Source of the DNA: Desulfohalobium retbaense DSM 5692
Lineage (GTDB): Bacteria > Desulfobacterota > Desulfovibrionia > Desulfovibrionales > Desulfohalobiaceae
NCBI RefSeq assembly: GCF_000024325.1
Contig: NC_013223.1
Span: forward strand, 2,731,353 to 2,795,352
Length of the DNA: 64,000 nucleotides
Direction of reading: 5' to 3'
Below the pieces are notes generated by a model. That model saw only the letters and a list, made by a program, of their open reading frames with translations. It was not told the DNA's origin and ran no database searches. The position numbers and the translations under genes are program-made. Of this stretch, positions 7,864 to 18,988 are shown one piece after another; position 1 is the first letter of the stretch; every line of letters starts with the position of its first letter.

Positions 7864-8505
7864 ATGGAAAACAGAATTCCCCTGCTCGGTGAAAAAATGC
7901 CCCAGCTCGAAGTGACCACCACCCACGGTACGATCAACCTCCCGGGCGACTACTCTGGAAAATGGTTTGTCCTTTTCAGCCACCCGGCCGACTACACGCC
8001 TGTGTGCACCACCGAATTTGTCGCCTTCCAGCAGCGCAGCCAGGAATTCAAGGACATCGGCTGCGAACTCATCGGCCTGTCCATTGACCAGGTTTTCTCG
8101 CACATCAAGTGGATCGACTGGATCAAGGAAACCTTTGACGTGGACATCGAATTTCCGGTCATTGCCGACGACATGGGCAAGGTTGCTGCCCAGTTGGGCA
8201 TGGTCCATCCCGGCAAAGGAACCAATACGGTCCGTGCCGTCTTCATCGTCGATCCGCAGGGAGCGCTACGGACCATGCTCTACTACCCCCAGGAAGTGGG
8301 ACGGAACATGGACGAGATTCTGCGGACCGTGAAGGCCCTGCAGATGTCGGACACCAACGGCGTGGCCTGCCCCGCCGGCTGGCCGAACAACGAGATCCTC
8401 GGCGATCGGGTCATCATTCCCCCGGCCACCGACCACAAAACAGCCAAAGAGCGCAAAGCGCAATCCGATTGTTACGATTGGTGGTTCTGCCACAAAATCG
8501 TGTAA
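7864..8505 (+). CDS. Peroxiredoxin (AhpC/Prx6-like)
   Basis: Cytosolic thiol peroxidase of 213 aa that reduces hydrogen and organic peroxides. The peroxidatic Cys48 sits in the signature [11 protein letters not shown]; the C-terminal region with Cys203 and Cys209 (CYDWWFC) resembles the long archaeal-type Prx6 enzymes that use C-terminal cysteines for resolution. AACGGAGG precedes the ATG. A Fur-like box lies directly upstream and a strong terminator downstream, so it is a single-gene unit likely induced by peroxide or iron status. Such enzymes are common oxygen defences in sulfate reducers. Confidence 0.93.
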   Translation: MENRIPLLGEKMPQLEVTTTHGTINLPGDYSGKWFVLFSHPADYTPVCTTEFVAFQQRSQEFKDIGCELIGLSIDQVFSHIKWIDWIKETFDVDIEFPVIADDMGKVAAQLGMVHPGKGTNTVRAVFIVDPQGALRTMLYYPQEVGRNMDEILRTVKALQMSDTNGVACPAGWPNNEILGDRVIIPPATDHKTAKERKAQSDCYDWWFCHKIV

Positions 8506-8542
8506 CACCCGGGTCTTCCAGACCCCTCTCCTCCCTTCCTCG

Positions 8543-8568
8543 GCCCGGGGCGCAGCAGCGCCCCGGGC
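8543..8568 (+). terminator. Intrinsic terminator of the peroxiredoxin gene
   Basis: A perfect 11-bp GC-rich stem (8543-8553 / 8558-8568) with loop AGCA is followed by TTTGTT. It begins 38 bases after the stop codon. Confidence 0.85.
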
Positions 8569-8590
8569 TTTGTTATCTGGAGATCACCAC

Positions 8591-8642
8591 GACACAGCCC
8601 CCTGTCCGGCCTCCAGCAACGGAGCAGACAGGGGGCTGTGTC
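8591..8642 (-). terminator. Stem-loop downstream of the Mo-storage-like gene
   Basis: A perfect 16-bp stem (8591-8606 / 8627-8642) with a 20-base loop lies 40 bases past the stop of the minus-strand gene at 8682. It has no T run. It is a likely end of that transcript, back to back with the peroxiredoxin terminator. Confidence 0.6.
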
Positions 8643-8681
8643 AAACCACAGGCTCAGGGAATCGCTGCCGACGATCCAGGC

Positions 8682-9512
8682 TTACCCTTTGCGGATGATG
8701 GTCCCGACATGCTCGCCGGACAGGGCTCGGGTCACGTTGCCCTCCACCATGCCGTTGACGATCTGGACATGGTCCAGGACCTCGCTGTGCTGCAGGATCT
8801 CCAGGCACGGTCGTTCAATGACCAAATCATCGAAGTCGCGCTCGAGCAAATCGCTGGCAGTGATTTCCGGGATGAATTCGGCATCGGGATCCTTTTTGGG
8901 ATCAGCTGTATACAGCCCTTCTTCGTCCTTGACGAAAAGCACTGACTCCGTGCCCAGCAGATCACCGAGCACAACAAGACCGACGTCCGTGCGGTGCACG
9001 GGTATGCGTCCCTTTTCCGGACGGATAGCGAAATAATCGTACGGCGGCATACCGTGCATGACCGGGATGATCCCTTCAGCAAAATAGGCCGGCAATTTGA
9101 CGATATCGCTGTGACTGATGCGGATGCCGCCCCAGGGCGAGAGCAGCGTGGCGATCATCAAAGCGTTTTGCTCAGAGATCATGCTCCCGAATTTGGCAAT
9201 AATTCCTGTGGGCATGCCCATCTCCAGGCCAATATTGTAGATATGCCGGCTCCGGGTTCCGCCCCCAGTGACGATGACCATTTTGTGGTCCTGGCGGCAG
9301 GCCACGACTTCTTTGAGCAGGGCCGGCAGGGCCTGGGCTCCGCGGTCGCAAATGGACTGCCCACCGATCTTGAAAAGCTTGACCTCCGGATAGAGCCGTT
9401 GTTGTGGGGCGACCTCCAGATTGTCCAAAAATTCTTTGCTGACCAGGCTTTCCCCCATCAAGCGACTTTTGACATGCAATCGCTTTCCATCCCTGTCCCG
9501 CACCAGACTCAT
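8682..9512 (-). CDS. Molybdenum storage protein (MoSto)-like amino-acid-kinase-fold subunit
   Basis: The 276-aa protein has the amino acid kinase fold closest to Azotobacter MosA/MosB as I remember them: FKIGGQSICDRG, TGGGTRSRHIYNIG, the GMPPYDY loop, FVKDEEGLYTADPK, and the C-terminal run VQIVNGMVEGNVTRALSGEHVGTII. MoSto forms a hexamer that packs molybdate or tungstate oxide clusters at the cost of ATP. Only one such subunit gene is present here, so a homo-oligomer is implied. It overlaps the 71-aa gene upstream by the ATGA at 9509-9512 and lies downstream of tupABC on the same strand, which suggests tungstate storage. A UMP-kinase role is less likely given these motifs. Confidence 0.82.
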   Translation of the reverse strand: MSLVRDRDGKRLHVKSRLMGESLVSKEFLDNLEVAPQQRLYPEVKLFKIGGQSICDRGAQALPALLKEVVACRQDHKMVIVTGGGTRSRHIYNIGLEMGMPTGIIAKFGSMISEQNALMIATLLSPWGGIRISHSDIVKLPAYFAEGIIPVMHGMPPYDYFAIRPEKGRIPVHRTDVGLVVLGDLLGTESVLFVKDEEGLYTADPKKDPDAEFIPEITASDLLERDFDDLVIERPCLEILQHSEVLDHVQIVNGMVEGNVTRALSGEHVGTIIRKG

Positions 9513-9724
9513 ACGTCCCCCTTGTCCGTTTCCTGTTCGCCACCTGCCGGAAGCAAGACCAACTCGGCCCCGGTCCGCGTGGCGATGGCCTGTAGCTCGC
9601 TGTACCGCAGATGTCTGGCGTAGAGCCGCAGATCGCAGCCTGCCACACCGACAACCCGGAACCGGGGTTTCTTTTCTCCGGTTCCGACCTTGTGCCGCTG
9701 TTTGTAGAAAATCATCCCTGCCAT
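9509..9724 (-). CDS. 71-aa protein of unknown function coupled to the MoSto-like gene
   Basis: I start at ATG 9724 because AAGGAG stands about eight bases upstream; an upstream in-frame extension has no ribosome site. The product is small and basic in its first half (MAGMIFYKQRHKVGTGEKKP), followed by FRVVGVAGCDLRLYARHLRYSELQAIA, which looks like a compact alpha/beta fold. The stop overlaps the start of the MoSto-like gene by four bases, so translation is coupled and the two proteins probably act together. I do not recognise the family. Confidence 0.65.
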   Translation of the reverse strand: MAGMIFYKQRHKVGTGEKKPRFRVVGVAGCDLRLYARHLRYSELQAIATRTGAELVLLPAGGEQETDKGDV

Positions 9725-9911
9725 TGCGTCGCTCCTTTGCTCTGGTCCGTTCTGCTCCAGCCAGTCCACAGCCCTCCTGGTCCCCCGGTACAAGACAGTA
9801 CTTTTTTTCCTGACACAGGTATGCCTATAGCAGGGGGCAACAGGTGTGCACAAGCGAAACAGAAGTCATTGGGATGTTTAAACGGCTTGCGAGACAAAAA
9901 TGCCCCATCAA

Positions 9912-10925
9912 CTAGAGGATATGGACCGCACGAGAGGGAATTCTGAGAACCGTCTCACGGCCGATCCACCATTTGTCCAGTTCCGGAGTTGCCTTTTTGT
10001 ACAGGACATTGATGGGCAGACCGACATCCACTTGGAACCTGATATGTTTTCCCGCGTCGCTGATCTGCGTGATTCGCCCGGGCCAATACCGGCTATCGGG
10101 ATGGGGTTCGGCAGCTCCTTCCAGTAATTCAAGTGCCTTAGGATTCAAAGAAATCTTGAGGTGTGTGGCATCGTCGCAGGAAACCGGGAGTGAGAGATTC
10201 GCCCCGAGCTGGCACTGGGAGACGCCGTCCTCTCCGGTCAGGACCTGGCCGGAAAAAACATTTTCATACAGACTGCGGCTAGCGCGGCCGTCAAAGAGGT
10301 AGAGCGTGTTCTGGACCAGCTTGGCCGCCAGCCGCTGATCGTGCGTGCAGAGAATGATGGTCATCCCGGTCTCAGCATGGATGTCCTGGACGATCCGCTC
10401 CAGGGCGATCTGGTGTTCCACGTCCACACTGGCGGTGGGTTCATCCAGACAGAGCACCCTGGGCGAGCAGGCCAGTGCCCGTGCCAGGGCCACCCGCTGG
10501 GTTTCCCCACCGGACAGGCGCCACGCCCTGGCCTGCAGAAATTTGCGCATGCCCACCAACTCCAGGCTCTGTTCTACAAGGCGGCGGCGCTTGGTTTTCG
10601 GCACGCCCCGAACTTTGAGGCCGTAGCCGACATTGGCCTCCACCGAGGTGGTAAACAAAATGGGATGCTGGTCCACGAGAATGACTTCGCGCCGCAAACG
10701 GCGCAACTGGTTCTGGGACTGAAAGTCTACCGGTTGCCCGTCGTAGAACAGGGTTCCGCTCGTAGGGCGGTCCAGAAAACTCAAAATGTGCAAAAGGGTT
10801 GTTTTCCCCGCCCCATTGGGGCCGAGCAGGCCATGAATCCGTCCCGGCTCAAGGGCAAAGCGCTCGAGATCCAGGACCCGCCTTTGGCCGAAAGTTTTGC
10901 GAATATGGCGCCCGACAAAAAGCAT
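9912..10925 (-). CDS. tupC: Tungstate ABC transporter ATPase, TupC-like
   Basis: The 337-aa cytosolic ATPase carries Walker A (GPNGAGKTT, residues 35-43), the signature LSGGETQRVALARAL, and Walker B LCLDEPT. A long C-terminal extension of about 110 residues, beyond the usual ATPase domain, resembles a TOBE/ModE-C oxyanion-binding regulatory domain. The gene directly follows the permease gene with no spacing (10925/10926) and belongs with tupA and tupB. The C-terminal domain may sense intracellular tungstate or molybdate and inhibit transport, as known for molybdate transporters; here that is inference. Confidence 0.86.
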   Translation of the reverse strand: MLFVGRHIRKTFGQRRVLDLERFALEPGRIHGLLGPNGAGKTTLLHILSFLDRPTSGTLFYDGQPVDFQSQNQLRRLRREVILVDQHPILFTTSVEANVGYGLKVRGVPKTKRRRLVEQSLELVGMRKFLQARAWRLSGGETQRVALARALACSPRVLCLDEPTASVDVEHQIALERIVQDIHAETGMTIILCTHDQRLAAKLVQNTLYLFDGRASRSLYENVFSGQVLTGEDGVSQCQLGANLSLPVSCDDATHLKISLNPKALELLEGAAEPHPDSRYWPGRITQISDAGKHIRFQVDVGLPINVLYKKATPELDKWWIGRETVLRIPSRAVHIL

Positions 10926-11621
10926 TTATTTCTCCAGCCGCCCCTGACAAAGGTTGAGGATGATATTCACCGCCAGACTGATGCTGAGCAGGACCACGCC
11001 CAGGGCTACGGCCAGGACAAACTCCCCTTTATCGTACTCCAGGGCCATGGCCGTGGTCATGGTCCTGGTAAAGCCACGGGCATTGCCGCCAAGCATCATG
11101 GCCACGCCGATTTCGGCGATCGCCCGACCGAAGGCAGCGACCACGGCAGCTCCGATCCCGTAGCGGGCTTCCCGCAGGACCAACACGGCCGTCTGCCAGG
11201 TATTGGCTCCCAGGGTCAGGGCGGCCTTGCGATATCGCGTATCGATGCGGCTCAGAGCAGAAATGGTAAATGTGGCCACAATCGGCAGGACGAGCAACGT
11301 CTGCCCGATAATGATCGCTTTTTGGGTGTAGAGCAGATCGAGGGAGCCGAGAATGCCGCGGCGGGAAATGAAGGTGTAGACAAAAAGGCCGATGACCACC
11401 GTGGGCACAGCCAGGAGGGTGTTGAAAACGGTTATCACGCCCCGGCGCCCCGGAAAACGGGCCATGGCTACTGCAAACCCGACCGGGATCCCGAACAGTG
11501 CCGCCAAGGCGGTAGAACTCATGCTGACCTTCAAGGAGACGCCGACAATAGTCAGCAATTCGGGGTCCATCTCCCGAATGAGCAAAAAGGCCGAGCGCAA
11601 ACTGTCGAGAAAAAATTGCAT
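10926..11621 (-). CDS. tupB: Tungstate ABC transporter permease, TupB-like
   Basis: Inner-membrane permease of 231 aa when started at ATG 11621. A TTG start at 11657 is possible but would lie inside the stem-loop at 11654-11683. Several hydrophobic helices are visible, and the ABC-permease EAA loop is recognisable (YRKAALTLGANTWQ..AAVVAAFGRAIAEIGVAMMLGG). Length and sequence style match TupB/WtpB permeases. It lies between the binding-protein gene and the ATPase gene, all on the minus strand. Confidence 0.87.
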   Translation of the reverse strand: MQFFLDSLRSAFLLIREMDPELLTIVGVSLKVSMSSTALAALFGIPVGFAVAMARFPGRRGVITVFNTLLAVPTVVIGLFVYTFISRRGILGSLDLLYTQKAIIIGQTLLVLPIVATFTISALSRIDTRYRKAALTLGANTWQTAVLVLREARYGIGAAVVAAFGRAIAEIGVAMMLGGNARGFTRTMTTAMALEYDKGEFVLAVALGVVLLSISLAVNIILNLCQGRLEK

Positions 11622-11653
11622 ACCTGGCGCCTGTCCGGTTGCAGGGGGAGAAA

Positions 11654-11683
11654 GCAAGGCCCCGAGAACACCCGGGGCCTTGC
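11654..11683 (-). terminator. Attenuator-like stem-loop between tupA and tupB
   Basis: A perfect 11-bp stem (11654-11664 / 11673-11683) with an 8-base loop lies 24 bases past the tupA stop and is followed in the minus sense by TTTCTCC. Such a structure after a binding-protein gene commonly reduces expression of the downstream permease and ATPase. Confidence 0.65.
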
Positions 11684-11707
11684 AAACGCATCATGTCGGA
11701 CGCACAG

Positions 11708-12613
11708 CTAGTTCACGTTCGGCATCGCATCCGGATAAAAGAGCTGCTTGCCGAGCAGCTTGTAGTTCGCGATCAGGGACTGGCCGCGCTCGGAGACCAG
11801 CCATTGGGCAAACTGCTTGGCCAGATCATATTGGACGTGGGGGTAACGGTCCGGATTGACCGGGATCACGCCGTAGGGGTTGTACAGGTCTTCGTCGCCC
11901 TCGCAGAGTACGGTCAGGTCAAGCCCGGCATCGCGTCCAAGCTTGTACTTGAGATAGGTGCCACGGTCGGCCATCGTGTAAGCCTGTTTTTCCTCGGCAA
12001 AGGTGATGGTCTTGCCCATGCCCTGGCCGATGGAGAAGTACCAGGTGTCGCCTTCCTGCGCCGGCTGGACAAAAGTCAATTCTGTTTTTGACCCTTTTTT
12101 GACAATGGTCTTGGTGATTTCTTCCAAAGCCACGTCGCTGCTTTTCCACAGGATCTGTTCCTTGGTGTGCGTCCCGCTGTCGTCACCACGGGAGATGAAT
12201 GGAGCGCCGGCGTCGGCGATGTTTTCCAACGCCTTTTGCGCGTCGCTCATGCCCTTGATTCCGGCTGGATCGCCATTGGGACCGATAATCACGAAATCGT
12301 TGTGCATGACCGCATACCGCTTTGTCCCGTAGCCTTCTTCGACAAAGGCCTGTTCACGGTTCTTGGCGTGAACAAAAATCACATCCACGTTGCCGTCCTG
12401 GCCGTCGCGGATTGCGGCGCCTGTGCCCTTGGCGATGACCTTGACCGAAATGCCGGTGTCCTTTTTAAAGGCCGGCAGCAAAACATCCAGCAACCCCGAT
12501 GCCTGCGTCGAGGTGGTCGTGGACATCTTCAGGACCTTGTCCTGGGCAGTGGCGTTCGCGGCCAACCCAAGTGACAGACAGACAACAGCAAGTACAAGCA
12601 GGACTTTACGCAT
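11708..12613 (-). CDS. tupA: Tungstate-binding periplasmic protein, TupA-like
   Basis: Exported solute-binding protein of 301 aa with a signal peptide (residues 1-24, ending ANATAQ). The mature start contains STTTSTQASGLLD (from residue 31), the TTTS signature that binds the oxyanion in TupA proteins and is distinct from ModA. A second motif, SRGDDSGTHTKE, is also characteristic of the family. GGGAGG precedes the ATG. TupA is specific for tungstate over molybdate in characterised cases, including from Desulfovibrio. Tungsten is used by formate dehydrogenases and aldehyde oxidoreductases of sulfate reducers, which fits the genome. Confidence 0.92.
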   Translation of the reverse strand: MRKVLLVLAVVCLSLGLAANATAQDKVLKMSTTTSTQASGLLDVLLPAFKKDTGISVKVIAKGTGAAIRDGQDGNVDVIFVHAKNREQAFVEEGYGTKRYAVMHNDFVIIGPNGDPAGIKGMSDAQKALENIADAGAPFISRGDDSGTHTKEQILWKSSDVALEEITKTIVKKGSKTELTFVQPAQEGDTWYFSIGQGMGKTITFAEEKQAYTMADRGTYLKYKLGRDAGLDLTVLCEGDEDLYNPYGVIPVNPDRYPHVQYDLAKQFAQWLVSERGQSLIANYKLLGKQLFYPDAMPNVN

Positions 12614-12932
12614 AGTTTCCCTCCCAAAGGTTACAATGATGGTGCGTCCCTCAAACCATTCTGACTTTGTGATGCTTTACAATACACAGTACGCCATGTC
12701 CATGCTTTTTTGAGCAGAAAAGGTTCCCCTTGCTTGCACTCCCCCGAGCAGGAAGGTATCGCGGACTCAGAGGCTCACCGGCAGGATATTTTTCAACACG
12801 TTAGGAAGTTGCCCAGTACGCTTACGCTCTTTTTTCAGACGACTGAAGGACACGTCAGAACCCGGCGCACAGGGCCACAAGCCCCAAACAGTGCAGCAGG
12901 GAACACTTTCAGGCCAATCAGGGAGGAGGACC
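12614..12932 (-). other. Intergenic region upstream of tupA
   Basis: A 319-bp region between the divergent tupA and outer-membrane-barrel genes. It must hold both promoters. I see a short inverted repeat TTCAGACGACTGAA at 12836-12849 and the ribosome site GGGAGGAGG before the barrel gene. I see no ModE-like site and no structure I could confidently call a molybdenum- or tungsten-cofactor riboswitch. Confidence 0.4.
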
Positions 12933-13793
12933 ATGCTCGCTCGTGTAGTTGTGTCTTGGGGGCTTATCGTGTTTATGGCCGCGGGCCCCCTGTGGGCCCA
13001 ATCCGTTGACGCGGGTTTTGAACTCCGCGGGTTGGCGGGCGCCTCTCGGGAGGTTCAGGACAGCGAGGCAGCGGTGACGCGCCACAGCGCCGGGGTGGCC
13101 TTTTTTTTCCGCAACTGGCGGCTGCAATACACGGAGGATCACTTCACCTGGGACGAAGCCGACCAGCTTGTCAGCGACACCCAGACGCCGTGGCAACGAC
13201 TGCACACGCTGGGGGCAGACTGGTCGCACCGGGAGCGTTTCAACGACCGCTGGGGCTGGTTCGCCCGTCTGGGGGCCACGGCCTCCTTTGAAGAGGAGAT
13301 CGACCGCAGTGTGCAGGGCAGCGCCGGGGGCGGCCTGAACTACGCCTTCTCCAGCCAGTGGAGCCTGAGCTTCGGTGCCGGGACCGTCGTCCACCCGCTG
13401 CGTTGGCGCGTCCTGCCCCTTGCCAGCCTGAACTTCCGCCCGCAAAGCACTTCTGGATGGACCGCCCGGATCGGAGTGCCCCGGACGGCAATCACCTACC
13501 GCTGGAACGCTGGCTGGTCTCTGGGCGCAGACCTCCAGCGGCACAACCGGTTCTCGCGGCTGGCCGACGACAACGAGCTTGTCCCAAGCGGCTATGCGGA
13601 GATCGAGGACTGGTCGCTGGGGCCGGTGCTCGGATGGCAAGGAGAAAAGGGGTGGCGGCTGACCTGCTCGCCCCGCTACCATTTTGGAACGGATTACACC
13701 GTGTACGGTCCGGACGGGGACAAAAAGCACACCTGGGAGACCGACACCGACTGGTCGATCCTGGCTGGGATACGTTACCAACTGCAGCCGTAA
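12933..13793 (+). CDS. Predicted outer-membrane beta-barrel protein
   Basis: I start at ATG 12933, which follows GGGAGGAGG; an upstream in-frame start lacks such a site. The 286-aa product has a signal peptide (MLARVVVSWGLIVFMAAGPLWAQ). The rest is an alternating pattern of aromatic and polar residues in short strands (for example WSLSFGAGTVVHPLRWRVLPLASLNFRP) and ends in a strand closing YQLQP, all typical of small barrels of 8-12 strands. The cargo is unknown. The gene ends directly against the convergent Mut7-C gene, stop codon to stop codon. Confidence 0.65.
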   Translation: MLARVVVSWGLIVFMAAGPLWAQSVDAGFELRGLAGASREVQDSEAAVTRHSAGVAFFFRNWRLQYTEDHFTWDEADQLVSDTQTPWQRLHTLGADWSHRERFNDRWGWFARLGATASFEEEIDRSVQGSAGGGLNYAFSSQWSLSFGAGTVVHPLRWRVLPLASLNFRPQSTSGWTARIGVPRTAITYRWNAGWSLGADLQRHNRFSRLADDNELVPSGYAEIEDWSLGPVLGWQGEKGWRLTCSPRYHFGTDYTVYGPDGDKKHTWETDTDWSILAGIRYQLQP

Positions 13794-14645
13794 CTACCGG
13801 GTCTTGGCTGCAATCGCGCTATTGCCTGAAAAAGTGGTTGAGCCGGAAAACAGGCGACCCCGCGCTCCAAAGCAGGGCTCCTCGCAAAGCTCCTGGAGCC
13901 AGCGCTGCATATGGGCGTGGTGCGAACCGCGCCAATACAGCCGATCGCAGCGCGGACAGCGTGAAAAATCCTGGTAATACCGTTTGGTCTTGGGCAGCAG
14001 GCGATGGACGATATCGGCCTTGGCCACAGGGACCAACGGTTCATTGCACCGCAGGCAGCGGCTGAAGGGGGTGCTGTACCTGCTCAGCCCGAAGAACCGG
14101 ACCACTTCCCGCAGTTGCTCCCCCGGGTGGTCGGCCCGGAGATAGCGGGCCCAGACAACGGACCTGCGCTTCAACAAGCCGCCGTCCTTGGAGAGGACCA
14201 CACGCTGTTCGACCGCCGCGCGGGCGGCAAGCGCGCCATCATCCGCGTCCGGATCGTCCAGGGCATCAAATCCGAGCATCCGCAGCATCCGCGCCAATTT
14301 GGCCACATTGACGTCGACAAGGAACCGCAGACCTGCAGCGGGCACAGGGTGCAGGACCGAAGCCGCGCTCACATCGACCGGCGGCAACGGCGGCAGGACA
14401 AGGACCCGATCCCCCGGGCGGAGCAAGGCCTCAAATCCGGTCCACTGACCATTGAGGGTCAGCGATCCGATCTCGGTATGCGGCACCCCCAGGGCCTCAA
14501 TGGCATCTTTGATTGATGCCCGGCGCCCGAGGGTGTATTGAACCTCTCCCCCTGGAGTGCTCCGGGGGACGAAACGAGGCAGATCACCGCCAAAAAACAC
14601 CTCAACGGGAACGTTGCGTATGTCTTTCTGGCTTTTGGGCCTCAT
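13794..14645 (-). CDS. Ubiquitin-fold / Mut7-C RNase-domain protein
   Basis: The 283-aa protein has two domains. Residues about 1-95 look like a ThiS/MoaD-type ubiquitin fold (SIKDAIEALGVPHTEIGSLTLNG..LRPGDRVLVLPP). Residues about 105-255 are Mut7-C, a PIN-like RNase domain (RFLVDVNVAKLARMLRMLGFDALDDPDADD..VVLSKDGGLLKR) with a zinc ribbon (CLRC..CPRC). This architecture is known as a family but its role is not established. AAGGAG precedes ATG 14645, which makes the gene overlap head to head with the M48 protease start on the other strand by 26 bases. Confidence 0.85.
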   Translation of the reverse strand: MRPKSQKDIRNVPVEVFFGGDLPRFVPRSTPGGEVQYTLGRRASIKDAIEALGVPHTEIGSLTLNGQWTGFEALLRPGDRVLVLPPLPPVDVSAASVLHPVPAAGLRFLVDVNVAKLARMLRMLGFDALDDPDADDGALAARAAVEQRVVLSKDGGLLKRRSVVWARYLRADHPGEQLREVVRFFGLSRYSTPFSRCLRCNEPLVPVAKADIVHRLLPKTKRYYQDFSRCPRCDRLYWRGSHHAHMQRWLQELCEEPCFGARGRLFSGSTTFSGNSAIAAKTR

Positions 14646-15859
14646 GGGCCTGCTCCTTCTCCATTATTGTATCCATTGCGGTGTGGAATGGCTCAACCTG
14701 CGTTCTCTGTCCACAGCCGTGCCAGTGGCGGTCCAAGACACCATCGACGCGTCGACGTATGCCAGATCGCAGGCCTATACCACCTCCCGCACCCGTTTGG
14801 ACATCACAACCGCCAGCCTGGACCTCGGAGTGTGGCTGCTCCTTTTGGGCAGCGGCGTGCTCGGGGATCTCGACGCCTGGATCGGTGCCGCCGGCTTGGG
14901 AGAGACAGTCTCCGGGCTGGTCTTTTTCGCCGCCCTGGGCCTGGGATTGTATCTCGTCCATCTCCCTGTACACATCTACGCCACCTTTCGCATCGAGCAG
15001 CGCTACGGTTTCAACACCACCACCGCCGGGGTGTTCTGGGCCGATCAGCTCAAAACCCTTGTCCTGACCGCACTCCTCGCAGGGGTCCTGCTCAGCACCG
15101 TCCTGCTCTTTTTCCAGGCCTTTCCCCGTACAGGCTGGCTCTGGGCTTGGCTGAGCATCAGCCTGGTGGTGCTTCTGCTTCAGGTCGTGACGCCACGCTG
15201 GATCCTGCCCCTGTTCAACCGGTTCACCCCCCTTGAGGAGGGTCCCTTGCGGCAGCAGTTGACCGACTTGGCCCATGCGGCAGGCTTCCGCCTGGCCTCC
15301 ATTGCGGTCATGGACGGCTCCAAACGCTCGACCAAGGCCAACGCCTTTTTCGCCGGCCTGGGCAAAACGAAGCGTATCGCGCTGTTCGACACCCTGGTGC
15401 AGACCTTGACTCCCCGGGAAGTCGCCGCGGTGCTGGCCCATGAAATCGGGCACAATGTCTTGGGGCATATTCCCCGCCTGATCGGTGGTACGGTACTCAA
15501 AATCGGTCTTTTTCTCGCTTTGTTCGCTTTGCTCAAGGACCACCAGGGATTGATCCAGGGCGCCGGTTTCGAAGAGGCCAGCCTCCACGCCGGGTTGACC
15601 GTCTTTTTCCTTGTACTGACCCCGGTGGGACTCCTGCTTGGAGCCTGGCACAATACCCGTGCCCGGCGCTACGAATTCGAGGCCGACCGCTATGCGGCCC
15701 GGTTGACCGAGGCGCCCCAGGACCTTATCTCGGCCTTGAAGCGGTTGGCCGCCCACAATATGGCCAACCTCACCCCCCATCCCTGGCATGTGGCCTTGTA
15801 CGCTTCCCACCCTCCGCTGCTCAAACGCCTCGAAGCCCTGGACCAAGAGGCCGGCGACC

Positions 15860-15867
<8 letters not shown>
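14620..15867 (+). CDS. M48-family integral membrane metalloprotease (Ste24/CAAX-like)
   Basis: Inner-membrane zinc protease of 415 aa. It has an N-terminal M48_N region with several helices (HYCIHCGVEWLNL.. and VHLPVHIYATFRIEQRYGFN), the zinc motif HEIGH in LAHEIGHNVLGHI, and the third ligand region YEFEADRYAARLT. It probably degrades or processes membrane proteins. The start is uncertain: ATG 14620 has only a weak GGGA site, and ATG 14644 is an alternative. It overlaps the next gene by eight bases (15860-15867), so the two are translationally coupled. Confidence 0.88.
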
Positions 15868-18943
<3,076 letters not shown>

Positions 18944-18988
18944 AAACGTCGTTTCTGCCGAAACAGCAGAAGCGGCTATCGAGGTGGC

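Noticed and set aside
12614..12932. Molybdenum/tungsten cofactor riboswitch or ModE site before tupA
   Set aside because: I could not match the conserved core or the ModE palindrome with any confidence.
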